64,000 nucleotides of DNA, from assembly GCA_019931245.1 (NCBI GenBank), contig JAINDL010000019.1, forward strand, positions 120,211-184,210. Reading direction: 5' to 3'. This DNA comes from Bryobacteraceae bacterium CoA2 C42 (GTDB lineage: Bacteria > Acidobacteriota > Terriglobia > Bryobacterales > Bryobacteraceae). The position numbers and the translations under genes are program-made. Below the pieces are notes generated by a model that was not told the DNA's origin, ran no database searches, and worked only from the letters and a program-made list of their open reading frames with translations. Position 1 is the first letter of the stretch; each line of letters begins with the position of its first letter. Shown here piece after piece: positions 43,161 to 51,288 of the stretch.

Positions 43161-44102
43161 ATGTTTCTCAGCCGCCGCAGTTTCCTGTCCGGCGCCGCCG
43201 CCGCGGCATGGGGCGCGCCTTCGCCCTGGCTGCTCGGCGCCAACACCGCCGTGCAGGGCTACGGGCTGTATCCGGCGATTGAACTGGTCCGCCAACTGGA
43301 GTTTCCCGTTATTGAAATCCATCCCATGGGCCGGCCCGACCCCGTGCCCCGCACCTTTCCCGGCTTTCAATTCGACCGGTTGGACCCGGCGGCGAAGACC
43401 AAGCTCCGCCGCGCGCTGCGGCCGTTTCGCCGCATCACGACGCACCTGCCCTACACCGGTCTCAACTGGCTGAGCGCGGACGCAGACGCCCGCGCCCACG
43501 CCATCCGCACCATCGACATCGCCCTCGAAGGCTCGGCCTATCTCGGCGCCCGCGTGGCCGTGCTTCACCCGCAGTCGGTGACCAACGAGCCGTGGGAGCG
43601 CCGGGAGAGTGAGTGCGTGGCCGCCATCCAGCGCTGGGGCGAGATGGCCGGTAAGCTCGGGGTGCGGCTGGCCGTCGAAACCGGCTGGCCGCCGAGCATC
43701 GCGGCGTTTGTCCGTCTTCTCGAGCAGGTGAACCATCCGGCCGTGGGCGCGACGATCGACGTGGGCCACCAGGGGCGCTACGCCGAACTGGTGGCGAAGG
43801 TGAAGACCGAGGATCGCGCCAAGCCCGAAGCCGCGGCAGCCTACAACGACACGACCATCGAGATCATCCGGAAGCTCGGCGCGAAGGTGGTCCATTTGCA
43901 CGTGCATGACATCGACCCGGCGACGTGGGTGGAGCACAAGCCGATGGTGCATGGGTTTGTGGACTACCCGCGCCTCTTCGCCGCCCTGCGCGAGGTGCGC
44001 TACCAGGGCGCGTTGGTGCTTGAGATCGGAGGCGATCCCGAGCGCATGCCGGGCTACCTGCGGGAGGCGCGGGACCGTTTCCGCGGCTGGCTGCGGACTT
44101 AG
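43161..44102 (+). CDS. Sugar isomerase/epimerase-like TIM-barrel protein, exported
   Basis: A 313-aa protein with a Tat-like signal (FLSRRSFLSGAAAAAWG) and a TIM-barrel of the AP endonuclease 2/xylose isomerase-like type: EFPVIEIHPMG, ARVAVLHPQSVTN, LGVRLAVETGWP, GATIDVGHQGRYAE, VVHLHVHDIDP and GALVLEIGGDP. The Glu, Asp, His and Glu residues in these motifs fit the usual divalent-metal site. The track start at 43002 is replaced by the ATG at 43161, which opens the signal. Its stop overlaps the stop of the convergent M20 gene by 4 nt. Confidence 0.8.
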   Translation: MFLSRRSFLSGAAAAAWGAPSPWLLGANTAVQGYGLYPAIELVRQLEFPVIEIHPMGRPDPVPRTFPGFQFDRLDPAAKTKLRRALRPFRRITTHLPYTGLNWLSADADARAHAIRTIDIALEGSAYLGARVAVLHPQSVTNEPWERRESECVAAIQRWGEMAGKLGVRLAVETGWPPSIAAFVRLLEQVNHPAVGATIDVGHQGRYAELVAKVKTEDRAKPEAAAAYNDTTIEIIRKLGAKVVHLHVHDIDPATWVEHKPMVHGFVDYPRLFAALREVRYQGALVLEIGGDPERMPGYLREARDRFRGWLRT

Positions 44103-45388
44103 TTAACCTCCTCCACTTGGCCGCACCAGGAGCAGACAAAGTGGAGCAGCGCGGTCGTGGCGGTGACGAGCGAGTCGATCTCGACATATTCGTCCGGCAT
44201 GTGCGCGTTGCCGCCGGAGGGGCCCCAGAGCAGGGCGGGGATGCCGAACGCGGGGAAGACGAACAGGTCGCACGGCCCTTCAATTCCCTGCACGGCGGGC
44301 GCCCGGCCGGTGGCCGCGCGGACGGCGGCGGCGAACTCGCCGGGCAGGGGGGCGTCCGGCGCCAGCGCCGCGCCGGGCAGCCAGCGGATGGGATGGTGCA
44401 CGGTGGGCGGCACGACGAACAGCTCCCGATGGCGGTCCAGCACCCCGCCCCACCAGGCGGCGAACTGCTCATCGACCGCGGCCACGGTCTCCCCGGGCAT
44501 CGTCTGCCAGAAGAGTTCGAGGCGGCAGACCGGCGGGACGTTGGGCGGTTCGTCGGTGGACCAGGCGGCGGTATGAATGCGGCCGACGGTGACGGGAACG
44601 GGATCGGCCAGATGGGCGAAGAGCGGATGCAGCGGGGCGGTGCGGCGGCGGAGGACGGCGAACGCCGGCAACTCGTTCAAGAAGACGCGCAGCTGGTCGA
44701 TGACGCCGGCGCCCGCCGGGGCGAGGACGCCGTCGTTGGGCGCGGTGAAGGTGAGGTGCACGGTGCGGCCGCCCCGGTGGGCGGGACAGAGGCGGAGGCC
44801 GGAGGGCTCGCCGACGATCGCCGCATCGGCCCGATAGCCGGCCACGCGCCCGGCCAACGTGCCGTTGACCCCGCCGAACTCTTCGTCGACGACCGACTCG
44901 AAAAGGAGGTCACCCCGCAGGCGGATGCCCAGCTCGTGAATCGCTTCGAGGACAAAGAGATTGGCGGCGACGCCGGCCTTCATGTCCCACGCGCCCCGGC
45001 CGTAGAGGCGAATGCCTTCGACCGTGGCGCCAAAGGGAGGACGGCTCCAGGGGAGAGAGCCGGCCGGCGCGGTGTCGATGTGGCCGCTGAGCAGGAGCGA
45101 GCGTCCGCCGCCGGCGCCGGGCAAGGTGGCGACCAGGTTGGGGCGCTGGCGGTAGTCGCGGCCGGGCCAGTAGAGGGGGTGGGCGGGTAGGCCAGGGATG
45201 GAGTCCGGTTCGTAGAGATGAGGCGGGCAACCGATGCGGGCGAGGCGGTTGGCAAGCAGCTGCTGGCAGGCGAGTTCGGCGCCGCGCGGGGCGCGGTTTT
45301 CTGACGGCGTCCGGACGAGATCGGCGAGGAGCGAGACGAGATGGTCGCGGCGGGAGGCGACGTAGGCGGACAGTTGAAGAGCGTCCAT
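44099..45388 (-). CDS. M20-family metallopeptidase (ArgE/DapE type)
   Basis: A 429-aa cytoplasmic-looking M20 deacylase/peptidase. Metal and catalytic residues are seen: H103 and D105 in LLLSGHIDTAPAG, D135 in GRGAWDMKAG, E169-E170 in VVDEEFGG, and a C-terminal FVFPAFGIPALLWGPSGGNAHMPDEYVEIDSL-type ending with the expected His. It should hydrolyse an N-acyl or peptide bond; the exact substrate is not evident. The ATG at 45388 has no Shine-Dalgarno but TATAAT 10 nt upstream. Its start codon faces that of the hydrolase with 21 bp between, and the genes may share control. Confidence 0.87.
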   Translation of the reverse strand: MDALQLSAYVASRRDHLVSLLADLVRTPSENRAPRGAELACQQLLANRLARIGCPPHLYEPDSIPGLPAHPLYWPGRDYRQRPNLVATLPGAGGGRSLLLSGHIDTAPAGSLPWSRPPFGATVEGIRLYGRGAWDMKAGVAANLFVLEAIHELGIRLRGDLLFESVVDEEFGGVNGTLAGRVAGYRADAAIVGEPSGLRLCPAHRGGRTVHLTFTAPNDGVLAPAGAGVIDQLRVFLNELPAFAVLRRRTAPLHPLFAHLADPVPVTVGRIHTAAWSTDEPPNVPPVCRLELFWQTMPGETVAAVDEQFAAWWGGVLDRHRELFVVPPTVHHPIRWLPGAALAPDAPLPGEFAAAVRAATGRAPAVQGIEGPCDLFVFPAFGIPALLWGPSGGNAHMPDEYVEIDSLVTATTALLHFVCSWCGQVEEVN

Positions 45389-45409
45389 CGGAGATTGGAT
45401 TATAGGACG
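45389..45409. promoter_or_regulatory. 21-bp divergent gap with a consensus -10 box
   Basis: On the minus strand TATAAT (45404-45399) stands 10 nt before the M20 ATG, so the mRNA would begin about 4 nt before or at the start codon. On the plus strand only GGATTATAGGACG precedes the hydrolase ATG and no good ribosome site is seen. One of these genes, or both, is probably leaderless. Confidence 0.45.
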
Positions 45410-46477
45410 ATGACACGACGCTGTTGGCTGGCTGGGATATCGCTGGGCGCGGCCGCGCAGGAGAAACCGGCGATTGCACCGCTGCGCGGACTGAGCCGCA
45501 CCAACCTGCTGGAGTACCGCGATGCCAGCGGCCGGCTGCGGGTGGCGCGGAGCCGCGGCGAATGGGAGGTGCGCCGGCGCGATGCGCTCGCGGGCATGCA
45601 CGCGGTGACCGGCCCGCTGCCCGGCGAGGAGAAGCGGTGTCCGCTGGCGGTGACCGTGCACGAAGAGACCGATATGGGCAGCTACGTGCGCCGGGCGATC
45701 TCCTACGCCGCGGAGCCGGGCGGCCGGACGACGGCCTTTCTCACTATCCCGAAGAAGGCGCTGGCCGGCCAACGGGCGCGGGCGGTGCTGTGTCTGCATC
45801 CGACCGATAACACGGCCGGTTACAAGGTGGTGGTGGGGCTGGGTGGGCGGCCGCACCGGCAATATGCGGCGGAGTTGGCCGAGCGTGGCTTTGTGACCAT
45901 TTCGCCGAGCTATGTGCAGCTGGCCGACTACCAGCCGGACCTGCGCAAGCTGGGTTACGAGAGCGGGACGATGAAGGCGATCTGGGATAACATCCGGGCG
46001 CTCGATTTGCTCGATAGTCTGCCGCAGGTGCGCCGTGGCCAGTACGCGGCCATTGGGCATTCCCTCGGCGGGCACAACGCGATCTATACGGCGGTGCATG
46101 AGAAGCGGATCGGGGTGGTGGTTTCAAGCTGTGGGTTCGATTCGTTCCTGGACTACTATGGGGGCAACATCAAGGGTTGGGTGCAGGAGCGCTACATGAT
46201 GCGGATGGGGCAGTACGTGGCCGCGCCGCAGAACGTACCGTTCGATTTTTATGAACTGGTGGGCGCGCTGGCGCCGCGGGCGTTTTTTGTGAACGCGCCG
46301 CTGCGCGACGCCAACTTCCGGCATGCGAGCGTGGACCGGATTCGCGAGGCCGCGCTGCCGGTCTTCCGGTTGTACGGAGCGGCGGAGCGGCTGCGCGTTG
46401 AGCATCCGGACTGCGAGCACGACTTTCCGGATGCGGTGCGGTTTGCCGCCTATGAGTGGATTGCGCGGTATTGCTGA
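45410..46477 (+). CDS. Alpha/beta hydrolase, dienelactone hydrolase-like, exported
   Basis: A 355-aa hydrolase with a short possible export signal (RRCWLAGISLGAAAQ). The nucleophile is S218 in AAIGHSLGGHNA; the late Asp/His pair is probably in LRVEHPDCEHDFPDAVR. Region VLCLHPTDNTAGYKVVVGLGG gives the oxyanion-hole strand. It is likely an esterase or peptidase. The ATG at 45410 removes a 23-residue extension in the track ORF that overlaps the M20 gene. Its TGA stop is the first part of repeat R3. Confidence 0.82.
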   Translation: MTRRCWLAGISLGAAAQEKPAIAPLRGLSRTNLLEYRDASGRLRVARSRGEWEVRRRDALAGMHAVTGPLPGEEKRCPLAVTVHEETDMGSYVRRAISYAAEPGGRTTAFLTIPKKALAGQRARAVLCLHPTDNTAGYKVVVGLGGRPHRQYAAELAERGFVTISPSYVQLADYQPDLRKLGYESGTMKAIWDNIRALDLLDSLPQVRRGQYAAIGHSLGGHNAIYTAVHEKRIGVVVSSCGFDSFLDYYGGNIKGWVQERYMMRMGQYVAAPQNVPFDFYELVGALAPRAFFVNAPLRDANFRHASVDRIREAALPVFRLYGAAERLRVEHPDCEHDFPDAVRFAAYEWIARYC

Positions 46478-46571
46478 GGAATCGCGCACAACGGACTCGC
46501 TTCGGCCCGGCGGGAGGGGCGAGTTCCTCGCCCGTTGGTGCCGGGCCTGCGCGGCCTGTGCGCTTCTAAGG
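46475..46571 (+). repeat. Stop-codon hairpin repeat, long form (R3)
   Basis: The repeat begins with the TGA stop of the hydrolase gene (TGAGGAATCGCGCACAACGG) and folds as three nested stems: GCGCACA/TGTGCGC (46484-46490 with 46557-46563), GGCCCGGC/GCCGGGCC (46504-46511 with 46540-46547) and GGGCGAG/CTCGCCC (46517-46523 with 46527-46533). TTCTAAGG follows. It fills the whole space to the convergent amidohydrolase gene. Confidence 0.75.
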
Positions 46572-46572
46572 G

Positions 46573-47502
46573 TCAGCCGAGCTGCGGCTGATTCGGGTCG
46601 CGGCGGATCCAGCGGAAGGCGGGAATGGAGTTCCTCCAGAAGAATTTTTCAACGGCGGCCGGTCCCTTGGCCTGGAAGTAGGCGCGGAAGATCTCGATCG
46701 CCTCTTTGTTGCGGCCGGCGTAGACGAGGCGGTCTTCGCCGAAGATGTCATAGATAAAGTCCATGACCGGCAGGTAGACGCCCGGCTCGAACGGGGCGCC
46801 GGCGGCCGCGCGCGGGCGATGGAGGCCGGAGAGTTTGACGAAGACGTTGCGCTGCCGGAGTTGGCGCAGATGGCCGGCGTAGGTTTTGAGGACGGCCGGG
46901 TCGGTGGGCAGGGCGAGCGCCTGCAGATGACCGAGGACAATGCGGAGGTCGGGAATCTGATCGCTGAGGCGCAGGGTGGCTTCGATGAGGTCGAGGCGGG
47001 GGTTGGCGACTTCGAGCGTGAGGCCGGTTTGGGCGTAGGCCTTCATGTTTTCGAGCAAGAGCGGCTGGTGGATGGCGGTGACCAGGTCCTGGCCCTTCCA
47101 GACATTGCCGTAGCGGATGCCCAGGAAGAGCTTGTTGCGATGGTAGCGTTCGAGATACTCGCGGAACTGCGGGATGGTGGGGTCGAGGTTGCCGATCATG
47201 CCGGTGATGAGGGGCTCGTTCTCGATCATCATGAGGACCCACAGGTTATCTTCCACCCACGGGCTGGCTTCGACTTTGATGCCACCGACGATGCCGAGCG
47301 GGAGAGCGGAGGCGCGGTAGTGCTGCGGGAGGAAGGGCGGGTTGTTGGGGGTGAAGGGGAAGGGAGCGCCCTGGGGGCGCGTCTGGTCGTAGAGATGGAA
47401 GTGGGTGTCGATGATGGGAATGGCGGGGGGCGCAGCGGAGGCGGCGGTGGCGGCGGCGGCGGCGAGGAGGGTGCGGCGAGGGAGGGGGTAGGCGCTGTTC
47501 AT
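46573..47502 (-). CDS. Amidohydrolase-fold protein (amidohydrolase_2/lactonase-like), exported
   Basis: A 309-aa TIM-barrel protein with an Ala-rich signal (about 1-24). The N-terminal metal motif is present (DTHFHLYD, H34 and H36), and LGHLQA and VKLSGLHR look like the middle sites. Where the family has its last catalytic Asp (GSDWP or GSNWP), this protein reads YAGRNKEAI, so that ligand seems to be missing. It may be a lactonase-like or non-catalytic variant. It converges on the hydrolase gene with repeat R3 between. Confidence 0.75.
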   Translation of the reverse strand: MNSAYPLPRRTLLAAAAATAASAAPPAIPIIDTHFHLYDQTRPQGAPFPFTPNNPPFLPQHYRASALPLGIVGGIKVEASPWVEDNLWVLMMIENEPLITGMIGNLDPTIPQFREYLERYHRNKLFLGIRYGNVWKGQDLVTAIHQPLLLENMKAYAQTGLTLEVANPRLDLIEATLRLSDQIPDLRIVLGHLQALALPTDPAVLKTYAGHLRQLRQRNVFVKLSGLHRPRAAAGAPFEPGVYLPVMDFIYDIFGEDRLVYAGRNKEAIEIFRAYFQAKGPAAVEKFFWRNSIPAFRWIRRDPNQPQLG

Positions 47503-47610
47503 GTTGGGCTCGGATCGTTTCCGGTTCCCGATTCTACATCAGGCGCCACGCTGCGGGCGAGATGGCGATAAACTCTAAGTGGTTAAGATCGAGGCCGGGC
47601 CTGTAGAGTC

Positions 47611-49971
47611 ATGCGGAGAACGAGTGCGGCGGTGTTCGCGGGATGGATCGTGCTTTCCGGCACGGCGCTGGCGCATGCGCCGACCGAGAGCCGGGAGGCC
47701 TTTACGCGGCGCTACTGCGCGGGCTGCCATAACGGTCAGGCGAAGGCCGGCGGGTTGGCGCTTGACGGCTTAGGCAGCGTCGAAACGGCGGCGCGTCCGG
47801 AGATTTGGGAAAAGGTTCTGAAGCGGGTGCGCGCCGGCGAGATGCCGCCGGCGGCGATGCCCCGTCCGGAGCCCGGTGCATCGCGGAGCTTTGTCGCGGG
47901 CCTGGTAGCCGAGCTGGACCGCGCGGCGGCGCGGACGCCTTTCGCCGGGGCGCCGGTGATCCGGCGTTTGAACCGGACCGAGTATGCGAGCGCGGTGCGG
48001 GACCTGCTGCATCTGGAGACGGCGCTCGACGGGGAACTGCCGCCCGATCAGGTAGCGGCCGGGTTTGACAATATCGCCGATGCGCTGTCGATGTCGCCGC
48101 TGCTGCTCGAACGGTATCTGAACGTGGCGCGGCGGGTGAGCGCGCTGGCCACGGGCACGGGCGAAGCGTCGCCGGTCGTTGAGATCTATCCGGCGACAGG
48201 GACGCAGGCGGTCTGGCAGGGCGAGGGGATGCCGTTCGGCACGCGGGGCGGGATTCGCGTGACGCACTACTTTCCCATGGACGGCGATTACGATCTGCGG
48301 GCGTTTCTGGCCAAGGAGAGCCTGACGCCGATTGAAGGGGTGCGCTTCTTCCGGCTGCGCCTTACGAGGGTGAAGGCCGGCGCGCACACCGTGATCGTGA
48401 CCTTTCCTGATGAGTACGCCGAGCGGGAAGGCCCGGTGCTGAACGTGGGTGGTCCGGGCGGGCTGCCGCTGGGCGGGCCGCTCGATGTGCTGGGGACAGC
48501 GGTGCGTCCCACGATCGAGTTCCGCATGGACGGCCGGCGCGTGAAGCGATTCGACATCGGCGGCATGACGGCGGGAGAGGCGGCCTTCGACGGCTTGCCC
48601 GGTCCACCCGTGCTGGGCCGCATTGAGATTGCCGGGCCGTACAACGTGACCGGCCCCGGCGAGACGCCGAGCCGCGCGCGCATCTTCTCCTGCCGCCCCG
48701 CGGCGGATGCGGAGGAGGGCGCTTGCGCCCAACGCATTCTCGCGCCGTTCGTGCGGCGGGCGTTCCGCCGCGACGTGAACCCGCGGGAGCTGGAGCCTTT
48801 TCTCAAGAGCTTCCGTGCTGCGCGGGCCGCGAGGAAGCCATTTGAAACTGCGATCGCCGCGGCCATCCGCGATGTGCTGCTGGCGCCGGACTTCCTTTTC
48901 CGCCTGGAGTTTGACGCGGCCAGCGCGGCGCCGGGGGCGGCGCATCCCGTCAACGAATTCGAACTCGCCTCGCGCCTGTCGTTCTTCCTGTGGAGTAGTC
49001 TGCCGGACGATGGGTTGCTGAACCTGGCGGCGGCGGGTAAGCTGCGGACACCGGGGACGCTTGAGCGGGAGGTGCGGCGCATGCTGGCCGACGGGCGTTC
49101 GGCGGCGCTGCTCGATAACTTTGCCGCGCAGTGGCTGGGGCTGCGGATGTTGTCCGGCACGGCGCCTGATAAGGAGCTGTACCCGGAGTTCGACGCGGCG
49201 CTTGGGGCAGCGTTCGCCACCGAGACGCGGCTGTTCGTCAACAGCCTGCTGCGCGAGAACCGCAGCGTGCTTGATCTGCTGCGGGCGAACTACACCTATC
49301 TCGACGAACGGCTGGCCGGGCACTACGGCATCGCCGGGGTGACCGGCCCGGGCTTCCGGCGTGTGGTGCTGGACCGGCATCCCGAGCGCAGCGGCCTGCT
49401 CGGGCACGGCAGCGTGCTGCTGTTGACCTCGCATTCGACGAAGACTTCGCCGGTGCTGCGTGGCCGATGGATCCTCGATAATCTGTTGAATTCCCCGCCG
49501 CCGGCCCCGCCGGCCAACGTCCCGCCGCTTGAAGAGAAGACCGGCGACGGTCGCCGCCTGACGGCCCGCGAGCAGGTGGAACGCCACCGCGCCAACCCAA
49601 GCTGCGCGGCCTGCCACGACCGCATCGACCCGCTCGGCTTTGCCCTCGAAAACTTCGACGTGCTCGGCCGGTGGCGGGGCAAGGACGAAGGCGGGCCGAT
49701 TAACGCCTCCGCCGAGCTGCTCGGCGGCGGCGAGTTCACGGGTCCGCAGGGTTTGAAGACCATGCTGCTCAGCCGGGGCGAAGAGTTTGCCCACGCTACC
49801 GTCGAGCGGCTGTTGACCTACGCGCTGGGCCGCGAGTTGGACGGCCGGGATCAGCCGGCCATCCGCGCCATCCTCCGCGATACCGCGGCAAACGAATACC
49901 GCTTCCATGATCTGGTTCTGGCCATCGTGCGAAGCACCCCTTTTCAAAGGAAACAGAAGCAGGAGCGCTGA
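47611..49971 (+). CDS. Planctomycete-type cytochrome with DUF1587/1592/1588/1585
   Basis: A 786-aa exported protein of the other planctomycete-type cytochrome class. Signal peptide about 1-21; haem motif C36-AGC-H40; DUF1587 (VIRRLNRTEYASAVRDLL); a beta-sandwich insert (about 190-330); DUF1595/1592 (ILAPFVRRAFRRDV, ELASRLSFFLWSSLPDDGLL, NFAAQWLGLRML); DUF1588 with LLTSHSTKTSPVLRGRWILD; and a C-terminal DUF1585 with C-AAC-HDRIDPLGFALENFD. The second CxxCH is typical of the family. It is followed 4 nt on by DUF1552, its usual partner. Confidence 0.92.
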   Translation: MRRTSAAVFAGWIVLSGTALAHAPTESREAFTRRYCAGCHNGQAKAGGLALDGLGSVETAARPEIWEKVLKRVRAGEMPPAAMPRPEPGASRSFVAGLVAELDRAAARTPFAGAPVIRRLNRTEYASAVRDLLHLETALDGELPPDQVAAGFDNIADALSMSPLLLERYLNVARRVSALATGTGEASPVVEIYPATGTQAVWQGEGMPFGTRGGIRVTHYFPMDGDYDLRAFLAKESLTPIEGVRFFRLRLTRVKAGAHTVIVTFPDEYAEREGPVLNVGGPGGLPLGGPLDVLGTAVRPTIEFRMDGRRVKRFDIGGMTAGEAAFDGLPGPPVLGRIEIAGPYNVTGPGETPSRARIFSCRPAADAEEGACAQRILAPFVRRAFRRDVNPRELEPFLKSFRAARAARKPFETAIAAAIRDVLLAPDFLFRLEFDAASAAPGAAHPVNEFELASRLSFFLWSSLPDDGLLNLAAAGKLRTPGTLEREVRRMLADGRSAALLDNFAAQWLGLRMLSGTAPDKELYPEFDAALGAAFATETRLFVNSLLRENRSVLDLLRANYTYLDERLAGHYGIAGVTGPGFRRVVLDRHPERSGLLGHGSVLLLTSHSTKTSPVLRGRWILDNLLNSPPPAPPANVPPLEEKTGDGRRLTAREQVERHRANPSCAACHDRIDPLGFALENFDVLGRWRGKDEGGPINASAELLGGGEFTGPQGLKTMLLSRGEEFAHATVERLLTYALGRELDGRDQPAIRAILRDTAANEYRFHDLVLAIVRSTPFQRKQKQER

Positions 49972-49975
49972 AGCT

Positions 49976-51283
49976 ATGTTTGTCGAGAAAAAACATCTTC
50001 CCCGCCGCACGTTTTTGCGCGGCGCCGGGGTGTGCCTGGGGCTGCCGTTGCTCGAAGCAATGGTGCCGGCTCTGACGGCTGAGAAGCTGACGGCGGCCGC
50101 GCCGGTGCGGCGCTTGGGATTTGTGATCTACCCGCTCGGCGTGGATCAGGACCGCTGGCGGCCGGCCGGCGAAGGGGCCAGCTACCAATTCAGCGAGGCG
50201 CTGGCGCCGCTGGCGCCGCACCGCGGCAAGATGGTGGTGATGAGCGGTCTGTCGTCGGACCCGGACCGCAGCAAAGCCGGGTTCCACGACCGGGCACTGG
50301 CCTCGTTCCTGACGGGCGTTGAGCCGGTGAAGGGCAAGGTGCAGGTGGGGATCTCGGTCGATCAGTTGGCCGCGCGGACGCTCGGCAAGGATACGCCGTT
50401 TGCTTCGCTTGAACTGTCGACGGAGAACAACAACGGCGGGGCGGCGCACGTGGGCCCGGTCTTCAAGAGCGCGACGACGCCGCTGCCGTTTGAATACAAC
50501 CCGCGCCGCGTGTTTGAACGTTTGTTCGGCGAAGGCGGCCGCATCGATCCGGTAGCCTCCGCCGCCCGCGATGCGGCCGACCGCAGCAGCCTCGACAGCG
50601 TCACCGAACGGATCACCGAGTTGAAACAGCGCCTGGGCGCCGCCGACCGGCGGAAGCTCGACGAGTATGTCGAGTCGATCCGGGACGTGGAGCGGCGCAT
50701 TCAGGTGGCCTCGCAGAAGCGGCCGATGGACCTGCCGGCGATGGCCCGGCCTGCCGGCGCGCCCGACTCCTGGCCCGAGCACGTCAAGCTCATGTTCGAC
50801 CTGCAAACGCTGGCCGTGCAGGCCGACCTCACCCGCGTCTGGACCTTCATGTACGCCCGCGAGGCGACCTCGATCAACTACCCGCACCTGGGCATTTCGA
50901 TGGGCCACCACGAGATCTCGCACCACAACTTCGAAAAGGACAAGCTCGACGCGCTCGCCAAGATCAACGTGGACCAGTCGCGATTGTTCGCCTATTTCCT
51001 CAGCAAACTCGATGCGATCAAGGAGGGCGGCTCCACGCTGCTCGACCATTCGCTGATCCTCTACGGCAGCAACCTGAGCGTGCCCACCTCGCACAGCCAG
51101 CGCGACCTGCCCATCATCCTCGCCGGCGGAGCGGCCGGACGGATTGCGGGCGGCCGCTACCTGAAGTTCCCGGGCGATGAGACGCCGCTCACGAACCTGT
51201 ACCTGACGATGCTCGATAAGGTGGGCGTACCTACCGAAAAGCTGGGCGACAGCACCGGCCGGTTGAACCGGCTGGAGGTGTAA
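49976..51283 (+). CDS. DUF1552 secreted protein
   Basis: A 435-aa DUF1552 protein with a twin-Arg signal (LPRRTFLRGAGVCLGLPLLE). The hallmark region is VRRLGFVIYPLGVDQDRWRP, then HHEISHHN and LLDHSLILYGSNLS. DUF1552 is related in fold to DUF1501 and is always found beside DUF1592-type genes. The start at 49976 is chosen over the track's 49907 because it opens the signal. Confidence 0.92.
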   Translation: MFVEKKHLPRRTFLRGAGVCLGLPLLEAMVPALTAEKLTAAAPVRRLGFVIYPLGVDQDRWRPAGEGASYQFSEALAPLAPHRGKMVVMSGLSSDPDRSKAGFHDRALASFLTGVEPVKGKVQVGISVDQLAARTLGKDTPFASLELSTENNNGGAAHVGPVFKSATTPLPFEYNPRRVFERLFGEGGRIDPVASAARDAADRSSLDSVTERITELKQRLGAADRRKLDEYVESIRDVERRIQVASQKRPMDLPAMARPAGAPDSWPEHVKLMFDLQTLAVQADLTRVWTFMYAREATSINYPHLGISMGHHEISHHNFEKDKLDALAKINVDQSRLFAYFLSKLDAIKEGGSTLLDHSLILYGSNLSVPTSHSQRDLPIILAGGAAGRIAGGRYLKFPGDETPLTNLYLTMLDKVGVPTEKLGDSTGRLNRLEV

Positions 51284-51288
51284 TCGCG

